Source: UBA6921 sp031363085
Lineage (GTDB): Bacteria > Pseudomonadota > Gammaproteobacteria > SG8-11
Direction: 5' to 3'
Assembly: GCA_031363085.1 (NCBI GenBank)
Contig: JANLTU010000130.1
Location: forward strand, 1-18,204
DNA length: 18,204 nucleotides
Below, piece after piece: positions 1 to 7,821 of this stretch; positions within the stretch are counted from its first letter, which is position 1, and each line of letters begins with the position of its first letter. The notes under the pieces were generated by a model. It searched no databases, was not told the origin of the DNA, and was given only the letters and a program-made list of their open reading frames with translations. The position numbers and the translations under genes were made by a program.

Positions 1-22
1 GCTGCAAGCCGCTCCCACAAAA
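1..22 (-). repeat. Partial REP-type palindrome at window edge
   Basis: The first 22 bases are the reverse complement of the left end of the REP pair at 123-179: minus-strand TTTTGTGGGAGCGGCTTGCA and on. Only half the element is inside the window and it is inverted relative to the other two copies. Seen directly by comparison within the window. Confidence 0.7.
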
Positions 23-75
23 TATAAAATCAAAATCGTTCTGATCCAGGTTTTTTTCATCGGGTGGTGAAGCAG

Positions 76-114
76 CATCGTTTGAGGTTAGCCATGCGCC
101 CCATTGCTCTTGAT
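76..114 (+). pseudogene. Decayed duplicate of the dnaQ ribosome binding site and first codons
   Basis: Bases 76-98 are identical to 778-800, the stretch covering the GAGG ribosome binding site and first codons of dnaQ. Identity continues to 114/816 with four mismatches (at 99, 101, 102 and 107), giving 35 of 39 matching. The copied ATG at 94 opens a frame reading MRPIALDRSS, against MRQIVLDTET in dnaQ. It then runs into the REP palindrome and stops at 201-203, so it cannot make an exonuclease. It is a remnant of the dnaQ 5' end, separated from the real gene by the RAYT unit. Confidence 0.75.
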
Positions 115-122
115 CGCTCTAG

Positions 123-179
123 TTTTGTGGGAGAGGCTTGCAGCCGCGATCAGCGCGGCCGCAGGCCGCTCCTACAAAA
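123..179 (+). repeat. REP pair (BIME-like palindrome), left of RAYT
   Basis: This imperfect palindrome has ends TTTTGTGGGAG and CTCCTACAAAA. It holds two small stem-loops: GGCT-TGC-AGCC at 135-145 and GGCC-GCA-GGCC at 157-167. The minus strand carries GTAG just before the second stem, the tetranucleotide known from RAYT-recognised REPs. Its core from 135 to about 173 matches the copy at 725-767 in the same orientation. Known role: REPs are single-strand substrates of RAYT transposases; they can also affect mRNA ends. Confidence 0.8.
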
Positions 180-203
180 AAGTTGTTTTCACAAAATGCA
201 GAA

Positions 204-683
204 ATGACACGCCCTGACGCAAAATTCCCGGCCAAAGGCTCGCACCGCTTGCGTCGGTCGCGTGCGGCGTTGCCGGGCCAATATTATCTGCTCACCACGG
301 CAACCTTTGCGCGTGCGCCGGTGTTCCAGAACGCGGAAATTGCACAGCTCGTACTGGCGGCGCTGCGTTGGCTGGACCAGCAAGGAAAAATCCGGCTGGA
401 TGCCGCCGTGGTGATGCCGGATCACGTACATTGCGTCGCGCAGTTGTCGGTGGGATCGCTGGCGGGTGTGATGCAAAGTTTCAAGCGCTTTAGCGCGCGG
501 CAAATTAACCAAGCCTTGCAGCGCACAGGCCCGCTGTGGCAAGCGCAATATCATGATCATGCGCTGCGCCGCGATGAAGACCACCGCGAAGTGGTGCGGT
601 ATTGTTTGCACAACCCGGTGCGTGTCGGAATCGTGGCCGACTTTCACGATTACCCGCATTGGTGGTGTCGCTGGGAGGTTTGA
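204..683 (+). CDS. REP-associated tyrosine transposase (RAYT, Y1/HUH family)
   Basis: This 159-aa protein is a single-strand DNA endonuclease of the IS200/IS605-like Y1 group; RAYTs move or maintain REP palindromes. Visible motifs are the HUH-type pair H74-x-H76 in MPDHVHCV, the block LWQAQYHDHALRRDED with Y116 as the likely catalytic tyrosine, and the C-terminal RYCLHNPVRVG signature. The length suits the family. I chose ATG 204 because an upstream in-frame TTG at 138 lies inside the REP palindrome and would translate the repeat; no strong ribosome binding site is seen before either. The gene sits between two REP pairs in the same orientation, the usual arrangement for a RAYT and its substrate. 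It looks intact. Confidence 0.9.
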   Translation: MTRPDAKFPAKGSHRLRRSRAALPGQYYLLTTATFARAPVFQNAEIAQLVLAALRWLDQQGKIRLDAAVVMPDHVHCVAQLSVGSLAGVMQSFKRFSARQINQALQRTGPLWQAQYHDHALRRDEDHREVVRYCLHNPVRVGIVADFHDYPHWWCRWEV

Positions 684-724
684 AGAGGAGCGCTGTTGGG
701 TTTGGAGACGGCTTTATGTGTGGT

Positions 725-767
725 GGAGCGGCTTGCAGCCGCGATCAGCGCGGCCGCAGGCCGCTCC
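725..767 (+). repeat. REP pair (BIME-like palindrome), right of RAYT
   Basis: A second copy of the palindrome at 123-179. The inner 38 or so bases are identical, with small differences at the outer ends (the T-run is absent and CTCCTAG replaces CTCCTAC). It ends 28 bases before the dnaQ start, so it lies in the dnaQ leader or promoter region and could influence dnaQ expression. Confidence 0.8.
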
Positions 768-795
768 TAGTTGCTTTCATCGTTTGAGGTTAGCC

Positions 796-1533
796 ATGCG
801 ACAAATTGTTCTTGATACTGAAACTACCGGTTTGGAGCCTGCGCAAGGGCATCGCATCATCGAGGTGGGTTGTGTCGAGCTCGTCAACCGGCGCGTTACC
901 AAGCAGCATTTTCACCAGTACATTCGGCCCAACCGCGAGGTGGATGCCGGGGCGCAGGCGGTGCATGGCATCAGCACGGCGTTTCTGGCCGACAAGCCGT
1001 TGTTCGCGGCGGTGGTGGACGATCTGCTGGCCTTCATCAAGGGCGCGGAGGTCATCATTCACAATGCGCCGTTCGATGTCGGGTTTTTGAATCATGAACT
1101 GAAAATGCTCGGTGGGTCATACCTGCCGTTTTCCGCATATTGTCAAGTTACGGACACTCTGGCCATGGCCAGGAAAATGTATCCCGGCCAGAAAAACAAT
1201 CTCGACGCCTTGTGCAAGCGTCTGAACGTTGACAATGCGCACCGCGATCTGCACGGCGCGCTGCTGGATGCCGAAATCCTCGCCGACGTGTACCTGGCGA
1301 TGACTGGCGGGCAGTCCAGCCTGGTGCTGGACAACGCGTCCAGCACCGACAACGCGGCGGCGCTACGCCGCGCCAGCCTGCGTGCTGATCGTCCCCGTCT
1401 GCGGGTGATCAGCGCCGACAGCGACGAACTTGTGGCGCACCAGAAACTGCTCGCCAACATCGACAAGGCCAGCAAAGGAAAAGGCGTGTGGAAGGTGCTC
1501 GACGCGCCGCTTGCGCCGAAAATCACGAATTGA
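796..1533 (+). CDS. dnaQ: DNA polymerase III subunit epsilon (3'-5' proofreading exonuclease)
   Basis: This 245-aa DEDDh exonuclease is the proofreading subunit of the replicative polymerase core, bound to alpha and theta. Exo I is at D7-T-E9, Exo II at HNAPFD (D94), and the Exo III histidine and aspartate at H153 and D158 in HGALLDAE. QSSLVL at 173-178 sits where the E. coli protein has its beta-clamp contact, followed by the usual C-terminal tail. The start at 796 is supported by GAGG at 786-789 and by the motif falling at the very N-terminus; an upstream extension of the frame would run through the REP repeat. The leader has been rearranged by the RAYT unit, and a stub of the same 5' end lies at 76-114. 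Confidence 0.95.
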   Translation: MRQIVLDTETTGLEPAQGHRIIEVGCVELVNRRVTKQHFHQYIRPNREVDAGAQAVHGISTAFLADKPLFAAVVDDLLAFIKGAEVIIHNAPFDVGFLNHELKMLGGSYLPFSAYCQVTDTLAMARKMYPGQKNNLDALCKRLNVDNAHRDLHGALLDAEILADVYLAMTGGQSSLVLDNASSTDNAAALRRASLRADRPRLRVISADSDELVAHQKLLANIDKASKGKGVWKVLDAPLAPKITN

Positions 1534-1560
1534 TAACCCGCTGCAGGGGCCGGTTATTTT
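1533..1560 (+). terminator. Probable terminator after dnaQ
   Basis: ATAACC at 1533-1538 pairs with GGTTAT at 1552-1557 and is followed by T residues to 1560. The hairpin begins on the last base of the dnaQ stop codon. The convergent receiver gene ends at 1584, so it may act for both strands. The stem is short and the loop GC-rich, so this is moderate evidence. Confidence 0.4.
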
Positions 1561-1583
1561 CATAAAGGCCGGGCCGCATGCCA

Positions 1584-1953
1584 TCAGTTTTTGTCCAGCA
1601 CACTCGCCACCGTGGCGAGCAATTCGCCGTAGTGATAGGGCTTGGCGATGAAGCCTGCGCAACCGACGGCATGCGCGTGGCGGCGCGGGTGGTCGCCCAG
1701 GTAGGCGCTGACCGCGAGCACCGAAATCGCGCGCGTGATCGGGTCGTTTTTTAAGCTCGCGTACCAAGTCGAGCCCGCTGCGGTCCGGCAGGTTGATGTC
1801 GGTCAAAATCAATGCCGGCTGGTATTCATGTGCCTGACGCATGGCGCTGGCAGCGTCGCCGGCCTGCAACACCCCATAGCCGGCGCGGCTCAAGATCGCC
1901 ACCGCCAGCCGCAGGTGCGCCGGGTTGTCTTCAACCACCAAGATTGTGGTCAT
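1584..1953 (-). pseudogene. Stand-alone response regulator receiver domain, frameshifted
   Basis: The first 68 codons read as a normal CheY-like receiver: acidic pair E8 D9 and phospho-acceptor D52 in LTDINLPD. The frame is then lost at a run of six A on the coding strand (1747-1752). Removing one base restores NDPITRAISVLAVSAYLGD, the conserved AVSA serine, the lysine in FIAKPY and a stop at 1584-1586, giving about 122 aa, a normal single-receiver length. Read literally, the frame runs on to 1363, antisense into dnaQ, with a non-receiver tail. The ATG overlaps the stop of the diguanylate cyclase as ATGA, so translation would be coupled. A real mutation, slippage or a homopolymer sequencing error are all possible. 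Confidence 0.85.
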
Positions 1954-4157
1954 GTTGGCGGCGTCGATGTCTCGGCGTCACCACTGACCACCAGCCGGTC
2001 GCGCCCGGCGCGCTTGGCGTCGTAGAGCGCAAGATCGGCTGCCTGGAGCAGCGTCTCGGTGCTCGCTTCGTGTCCGGGATACAGCGCCAAGCCCAGCGAA
2101 ATGGTGATCTGGGGAAGTAGTTTCGAATTCCACCGCACCTCCATCGTGCGTACCCGTTCCAGCAAGCGTTCGGCCCAGACGCGCGCCTGCACTGCATCCA
2201 TGTGCAACAACACCAAGGTAAACTCTTCGCCGCCGAAGCGGCAGGCCAGATCGCCGGCGCGCACCGACTCGCGCAGCGTGCGTCCCAGCGCGCGCAACAC
2301 CGTGTCGCCGGCTTCATGGCTGTGCTGGTCGTTAAAACGTTTGAAGTGATCCACGTCCAGCATGAACACCGCGAGTTGGTAGCGTTCACGTTGCGCATTG
2401 GCCAGTTCGCGCGCCATGGACTCTTCCAGAAAACGGCGGTTGTGCAGCCGCGTGAGCGAATCGCGGATCGACTGCTCGCGCAGCGTATCGCGCAGGCGCA
2501 GGTTCGACAGCGCCAGCGCCAGTTGCTCGGTCACCAGGGCAACCAGCTCGGTGCGCCCGTGCACGGCGTCTTGCGGTGCCGACAGCGACGCGTAGGCGAC
2601 ATGCAACACACCCAGGGTCGTGCCTTGCGCCATCATCGGTGCGCACACATACGGCTGGGTGCCGCGCTGTTCGCTGACATGCGCGCAGACCAGCGGGTTT
2701 CCGGACGGTTCAACCACATGCAGTTGTCCGCGCCGCAAACCCCAGCAGGCGGTGATCTCGAAGTTGCTGGCCAGCGGTTCCTCGCCCCAGCTCATCAGCA
2801 GGTCGAGATAATTCAGCGACGACTTGATCATGTACAACGCGCCGGAGTGGGGCGCAAAGATCGTAGTGAGAAAGCGCGGCAAGATCAGCATCGCCTCGTC
2901 CAGGGTGTGGGTGCTTTGCAGCATGCCGGACATTTCCGTAAGCAGCCGACTCTGCTGGTTGCGGGCCTCCAGCGCGTTGATCGCCACGCTGCGTTCGTGC
3001 ACGCGCGCTTCCAGAGTGGTGTTGACCTGCGCCAAGCTGCCGCGTTCCTGTTCGAGTGCTGTAGCCATGGAATTGAAGGCGCGGGCGAGGTCGGCGGTTT
3101 CATCGTCTTTAACTTCGGCGGCGCGCGCTGTCAGATCGCCGTGGCCTAGCCGGGTGGTGGTGGTGAGCAGGGCCTCGATTGGTTTTATCACCGAGTGCGC
3201 CATCCACAGGCTAAGGCACCAGCTCGCGATCAGGATCGCCATGAACAGGCCGAAGGTTTGCAGCAGCACGCTGCGGATCGGCGCGCGAATAATGGTTTCA
3301 GACTGTGCCGTTACCAGATACCAAGTGGCGTTGTGTGCGGCGCTAATGCCGTGGGTGGCGGCCACGGCGACTTCCCAGATGTCGTCACCACTTTCGATTT
3401 CCATCTGCTGGGGCGCTTGGCTGGATGTTTGCATTGCTTTGGCGATGAAGGGCGCGAACGGATGGGGGCTGAGCAGGGCGGTTTGTGGCAGGCTGCTCAT
3501 CAGAATCTCGCCGCGCTGGTTCAACAACTCCACTGAACGTGCATCCGGCATTTGCCGTTGCAAGTCGTCCAGCAACGTGACGATGGCCGGGGTGGTAATT
3601 GCGGCGACCAACACCCCCAAGATACTGCTGTTCGCGTCGTTCACGCGCAGCAACAGGTGTAACGAAAGCGTTTTTTGGCGTGCGCGCTCGGCGCGTGCGT
3701 TGGGTGCGATATCGTCGAAATCGTTGACGTGCAACAACCCAGCCGGCTGCTGCACCACCTTGTTGAACTCATCGACGAGCTCCGCGTGACCAACCGCCAA
3801 CAGCCGCCCGCGCTGGGTGGGATTGGAGGACGCGATGATTGTTCCCTGCGGGCTGACCCAAAGGATTTCGCTGAAGTACGGATAGGCATAGGTGTAGGAC
3901 TGCAAGCGCTGTGATATGGCCTGCGGCGTCGTCGCCCGTGTGAGGTCGGAGAGGGCGAAGCCGTGCACGTCGCGCGCGGTGTTTTGCAGCAGCTCGTCGA
4001 TGAACTTGACGGTGCCGCTGACCAGATTGCGCGTGTGGGTTTCGGCGGTGGCTTCGCTGTTGTGCAGGTAGGTGATGGAATGAAACCCAACCACCAGCGC
4101 CGCCGGCACCACCGCGACCAAAAAGATGCCCAGATACAGCCGGCGGCGCAGCCTCAT
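1950..4157 (-). CDS. Membrane diguanylate cyclase (periplasmic sensor-HAMP-GAF-GGDEF)
   Basis: This 735-aa protein makes c-di-GMP from two GTP. TM1 lies at about 9-26, a large periplasmic sensor region (probably Cache-like) at 30-295, and TM2 at about 299-320. HAMP follows at about 321-375 with a helical linker, then a GAF-like domain at about 415-550 and GGDEF at about 565-725. The active-site loop is GGEEF (642-646), and the RxxD inhibitory site RAGD (633-636) is five residues before it, so both catalysis and product inhibition look intact. Its ATG overlaps the stop of the upstream binding-protein gene as ATGA, and its stop overlaps the receiver start the same way. The periplasmic domain may respond to the neighbouring binding protein; that partnership is inferred from the operon only. 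Confidence 0.92.
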   Translation of the reverse strand: MRLRRRLYLGIFLVAVVPAALVVGFHSITYLHNSEATAETHTRNLVSGTVKFIDELLQNTARDVHGFALSDLTRATTPQAISQRLQSYTYAYPYFSEILWVSPQGTIIASSNPTQRGRLLAVGHAELVDEFNKVVQQPAGLLHVNDFDDIAPNARAERARQKTLSLHLLLRVNDANSSILGVLVAAITTPAIVTLLDDLQRQMPDARSVELLNQRGEILMSSLPQTALLSPHPFAPFIAKAMQTSSQAPQQMEIESGDDIWEVAVAATHGISAAHNATWYLVTAQSETIIRAPIRSVLLQTFGLFMAILIASWCLSLWMAHSVIKPIEALLTTTTRLGHGDLTARAAEVKDDETADLARAFNSMATALEQERGSLAQVNTTLEARVHERSVAINALEARNQQSRLLTEMSGMLQSTHTLDEAMLILPRFLTTIFAPHSGALYMIKSSLNYLDLLMSWGEEPLASNFEITACWGLRRGQLHVVEPSGNPLVCAHVSEQRGTQPYVCAPMMAQGTTLGVLHVAYASLSAPQDAVHGRTELVALVTEQLALALSNLRLRDTLREQSIRDSLTRLHNRRFLEESMARELANAQRERYQLAVFMLDVDHFKRFNDQHSHEAGDTVLRALGRTLRESVRAGDLACRFGGEEFTLVLLHMDAVQARVWAERLLERVRTMEVRWNSKLLPQITISLGLALYPGHEASTETLLQAADLALYDAKRAGRDRLVVSGDAETSTPPT

Positions 4158-5182
4158 GGCGGCGTGTCGTTGGCCTGCAGTGTGCGCACGAAACGGGCCT
4201 CGAATAAGCGGGCGGTGTCGACGCGCGTCGGCACGATGTTGCGTTCGACCATGAAATCGTTCATCTGCCGGGTGGAGCCATGCAGGGAGTCAAGCCCGGC
4301 GGCGAACGAGAATGCGGTCAGGTTGTCGCGCAAGTCGAGAACGCGGTCTTGGGTGGTTAACACGCGCACCTCGTCGACACTTTTTTTGTTGACTTGGGCG
4401 ACGATGGCATAGGCCGCCTCCGGGCTTTGCTGGATGAAGCGCGTGGTGCGTAACCACACGCGCGCCAGGGCCTGCACGTCGTCGGCGCGCTGTTCCAGAA
4501 ACTTGGGCTGGACGGCATAGACGGCCCATGCCAGCCCCGGGGTCTGGGCGGTATCGAACAAGCGCACGCCGTTCACCAGCGTGAGCGCCTGGGTGGCGAA
4601 CGGTTCCCAGGTGAGGATGGCGTCGACGCTTTTTTGCGCCAGCAGTGCGTGGGCTTTTTCGGCCGGCGTGTCCACGATTTGCACCGCGCCGGCTTTGAGC
4701 CCGGCGCGCTGCGCGACCGTGGTCCAGATGTATTCAAGGTAGGTGCCTTTGCTCAAACCCAGCTTCTTGCCGGCGAGCTCGCGCACCTGGGTGATGCCGG
4801 GGCGTGCAATCAGCGCCTCGGCGCCGGTGGTGTAGTCGCTGGCCAGGAACGCCACGGAGCGCTGCCCGCGCGCGTTGTAGAGCAGAAAATCAAATTAGGT
4901 GAAGGCCACGACGTCAAATTTGCCGGCATAAAAATCGTTGAAGGAGGCGAAGTAGTCGGCGTTGGTGTCCACCCATTCGACGTTCAGGCCAACCTCGCGG
5001 AACCAGCCCTGCTGGTGGGCGATGTCGACCCAATAAAATCCCGGCCAGTAGTACGCCCCGATGCGGATCGGCGCGGCCGGCGGCGCATCGCTGCGCCCGC
5101 ACGCAGCGCTCATAAGCAAGCTGGCAGCGATGAGGCCAAGCATGATGGCGCGCGCGATGCGGTTGTGAATGCAGATGCACAT
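4154..5182 (-). pseudogene. NMT1/SsuA-like periplasmic substrate-binding protein with an in-frame stop
   Basis: Translation from ATG 5182 gives a lipoprotein-like signal (hydrophobic stretch 13-28 ending MSAAC) and a binding-protein N-lobe beginning IRIGAYYWPG. It stops at TAA (4895-4897, codon 96). The same frame continues without another stop to 4154, reading FDFLLYNARGQRSVAFLASD and the rest of a type-2 fold; without the stop it would be 342 aa. AGGAGA lies 8 bases before the start. A GTG at 4855 could in principle restart, but it would lack the signal and N-lobe. The substrate is unknown; relatives bind thiamine precursors, alkanesulfonates, nitrate or taurine. No permease or ATPase gene is adjacent; the next gene, overlapping by ATGA, is a diguanylate cyclase. 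Confidence 0.85.
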
Positions 5183-5220
5183 GCGGTGTCTCCTGGTCGG
5201 CGTTGAGTTGCTACGAAGTG

Positions 5221-5246
5221 GTCGGGTTACGCTGCGCTAACCCGAC
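5221..5246. repeat. Inverted repeat between the two signalling operons
   Basis: Perfect 9-base arms GTCGGGTTA and TAACCCGAC surround an 8-base GC loop. It lies between the GGDEF-EAL stop and the binding-protein start, both on the minus strand. Similar GTCGGGTTA...TAACCCGAC palindromes are common intergenic repeats in proteobacteria (from memory). No T-tract follows, so a terminator role is uncertain. Apart from this, I see nothing assignable in 5183-5403. Confidence 0.6.
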
Positions 5247-5403
5247 CTACACTTGCTTTCTGGCGGGCGGCTGATTCGTAGGGAGCGCATTTCGACACGC
5301 GCACTGCGAGCCGATGTAAGCACGCTTTGCTGGCAGCGGTGCCACGTGTCACCACTGCCAAAAGTCTAGTGCATATTTTGGGAATTTCGCGGCTTCCCAG
5401 TAT

Positions 5404-7800
5404 TTAATCCTGGATGATTTTTTCGCCCACCAGCGGCGCCGCCGGGGTGTGCTGGGCGTTCTGTGCCCAACTGAGAAAATCCTTGCCGGGCATCGGCCGC
5501 GCCAGAAAAAATCCCTGCGCCATGTCGCAGCCGTAGTCGCGCAGCAGGTTCCAGGTGTATTCGGTTTCCACGCCCTCGGCGGTCACTTTCATATTCATGT
5601 TGTGCGCCAAGTCGATGGTCGAGCGCACGATCACCGCTTCGTTGTTGTTTTCATGCATGTCGATGACGAACGAGCGGTCAATTTTTATTTCGTGCACCGG
5701 GAGTTTTTTCAGGTTGGCGAGCGACGAGTAGCCGGTGCCGAAGTCGTCGACCGAGACTTTTACGCCTTCTTCAGCCAGGGCCAGCAAAATGCTCAAGGCG
5801 CGATTGGTATCGGTCATGACCGCCGTTTCGGTGAGCTCGATGATCAGCGCGTTGGGCTTCAAAGCGTAACGGCGCAGTGCGTTCAGGATCACTTCGGTAA
5901 TTTTCGGGTCGTGCAGATTGCGCACCGACAAGTTGACCGCCACCGGAATGGGCACGCCGCGCGCGTGCCACTGTGCGCACTCGCCGAGCGCTGCGTTTAA
6001 CACCCAGGCGGTGAGCGGCACGATGAAGCCGCTTTGCTCGGCCACCGGGATAAAATTGTCGGGTGGCATGAAGCCGCGTTCGGGATGCTGCCAACGTATC
6101 AGCGCCTCGGCGCCGCACAGCGTGCCGCTGCGCAGGTCGATCTTCGGCTGGTAATGCATCAGCAACTGGTCATTTTCCATCGCCTTGCGCAAATCGCTGA
6201 CCATGGTCAGTTGCGACAGGCTGTGGTGATCTTGCTTGGCGTCGTAGAACGCGAAACCCTGATGATTGTGTTTGGCTTGGTACATGGCGATATCGGCACG
6301 TTGCAACAACGTGGAACCTTCGTTGCCGTGAATCGGGAAGATCACAATGCCCACGCTGATGTTGATGGTCAGGCTGTGCTCGGCCACCAGCAACGGGCGT
6401 TCCATCGCAAGCTGGATGCGCTGTGCCACGTTCATCGCTTCGCGCTCGGTGGTCAGGGTGGGCAGGATCGCGGCGAATTCATCGCCGCCCAGCCGCGCGA
6501 TGGTTTCGCCGCCCACGCGTGCCACGGTGTCGGACTTGCGCAAAATATTTTCCAGCCGCTCTGCCACTTGTTGTAACAGTAAATCGCCGATCTGGTGCCC
6601 GAGCGTGTCATTAACTTCCTTGAAGCGGTCCAGGTCCATCATGAACACCGCGAATTTCACTTCGGTGCGTTGGCACAAACCCACCAGTTGCGTCATGCGG
6701 TCGTGAAACAGGCTGCGATTGGGCAGGTTGGTGAGCGGATCGGTGAACGCCATGTTTTCCAGCGAGGTATACAGCGTTTTGAGCTCGGTGGTCATTTCGT
6801 TGAAATTGGTCGCAAGCTCGGTGAGCTCGGCGTTGCCGCTGACCGCGACCTGTTCGCCCAGGTGAGAACGGTCGTTGTGCACCCGTCGCAACTGCTGCGT
6901 GAGCGCGCGCAACGGCTTGAGCGTTGAGAGCTGAAAAATATACAAGGCCAGCAGCACTGCGCAGAGCGTGACCAGGCCGGCGCCGAACATCACCGCGTAG
7001 CGGGCGCGTTGCAGTTGTTGATTAAGCGCCTGCGTGTCGCTGACCACGTCGATCAGCACCGCCGGTTCGTACTGATTCGACTGCAACACATACTCGGCGC
7101 GGATATTGTCATGCAGTGACGCGTCCTGCGGCCACAATTCCGACTGAAACAGAATATCGTCCCTGGAATTACGAATCATCAGCGGCATGCCCAGGGCCGG
7201 TTCGATGCGTTTTAACGACTGCGACGGATCGGTGATCACCACCACGTAGCCTTTGATGCGCAATCCGCCGCTGGGCACGATCACGGCGAAATAAGTGCGG
7301 TCGTGATGGACGCACACTTCCGACAGCGGTTGCAGCCGCTGCGCGCCATGCCGCTGCTTGGCGCGCAGCAACAAATTTGGACAGATGATTTCCTGCGACA
7401 GGATATTTTTCGAGCCTTCGCTGGACTCGGCAATGAGCGTGAAAAAATCATCCAGCACCAACAATTTTTCGAGCTTCAAGACACTCGCGGTGACGAAGTA
7501 TTGATGGAATTGAGTATCGAGCAAGCTGCTCAATATCGCGATGTCGCGTTGATCGAACGCGGTATTGAAGGTGGTGCCTTGTTGCGCCGCCAGCCCCAGG
7601 CTGCGCGCTTGTTCTTCGAGCGCGGCCATCAGGTCGTTGGTTTTAATTTGCACCAGATCGACCAGCGCTTGCCGATGGTTGTCGAGCGAAATGCTGCGGT
7701 AGATCTCGCCGGTGATCAGCGCCAGCCCCAAACCCATCGCGCCCATGAGCACGACCGTGAGTCCGAGGCTGGTGCGAATCGAGAGGCGCGGGGCGGGCAT
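5404..7800 (-). CDS. Membrane GGDEF-EAL protein (c-di-GMP turnover)
   Basis: This 798-aa inner-membrane protein has TM1 at about 12-32, a periplasmic sensor region at 33-265, TM2 at about 268-290 and HAMP-like sequence to 345. GGDEF covers about 350-520 and EAL about 530-785. The EAL domain keeps its signature residues: E565-A-L, N623 in NLS, ELTET, DDFGTG (685-690), K706 in KIDRS, EGVE and QGFF, so phosphodiesterase activity is likely. GGDEF at 438-442 is canonical, but it is preceded by a near-copy VARVGGET, a tandem 8-residue duplication. As a result the RxxD site (RKSD, 421-424) is no longer five residues from the active GGDEF. It starts 21 bases after the rhodanese stop, so the two probably form an operon. 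Confidence 0.93.
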   Translation of the reverse strand: MPAPRLSIRTSLGLTVVLMGAMGLGLALITGEIYRSISLDNHRQALVDLVQIKTNDLMAALEEQARSLGLAAQQGTTFNTAFDQRDIAILSSLLDTQFHQYFVTASVLKLEKLLVLDDFFTLIAESSEGSKNILSQEIICPNLLLRAKQRHGAQRLQPLSEVCVHHDRTYFAVIVPSGGLRIKGYVVVITDPSQSLKRIEPALGMPLMIRNSRDDILFQSELWPQDASLHDNIRAEYVLQSNQYEPAVLIDVVSDTQALNQQLQRARYAVMFGAGLVTLCAVLLALYIFQLSTLKPLRALTQQLRRVHNDRSHLGEQVAVSGNAELTELATNFNEMTTELKTLYTSLENMAFTDPLTNLPNRSLFHDRMTQLVGLCQRTEVKFAVFMMDLDRFKEVNDTLGHQIGDLLLQQVAERLENILRKSDTVARVGGETIARLGGDEFAAILPTLTTEREAMNVAQRIQLAMERPLLVAEHSLTINISVGIVIFPIHGNEGSTLLQRADIAMYQAKHNHQGFAFYDAKQDHHSLSQLTMVSDLRKAMENDQLLMHYQPKIDLRSGTLCGAEALIRWQHPERGFMPPDNFIPVAEQSGFIVPLTAWVLNAALGECAQWHARGVPIPVAVNLSVRNLHDPKITEVILNALRRYALKPNALIIELTETAVMTDTNRALSILLALAEEGVKVSVDDFGTGYSSLANLKKLPVHEIKIDRSFVIDMHENNNEAVIVRSTIDLAHNMNMKVTAEGVETEYTWNLLRDYGCDMAQGFFLARPMPGKDFLSWAQNAQHTPAAPLVGEKIIQD

Positions 7801-7821
7801 CGCAAGTGCGGCGTTAAGGCG

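Noticed and set aside
138..203. TTG-initiated N-terminal extension of the RAYT
   Set aside because: It lies within the REP palindrome, so the extra residues translate the repeat; ATG 204 fits the family length.
553..795. Upstream extension of dnaQ through the RAYT 3' end
   Set aside because: It would translate transposase sequence out of frame and the REP repeat; the Exo I motif and ribosome binding site fix the start at 796.
2202..3149. Long plus-strand ORF (315 codons) opposite the diguanylate cyclase
   Set aside because: The minus-strand frame gives a clear multi-domain cyclase; the antisense product is rich in His, Gln and Arg, with no recognisable domain, typical of a GC-rich shadow frame.
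2824..3789. Second long plus-strand ORF antisense to the cyclase
   Set aside because: Same reasoning: composition is Ser/Arg/Cys-rich, there is no ribosome binding site and it overlaps a well-supported gene.
4154..4855. Independent 233-aa gene starting at GTG 4855
   Set aside because: It is in the same frame as the 5182 start and lacks signal peptide and N-lobe; it is better read as the remainder of one interrupted binding protein.
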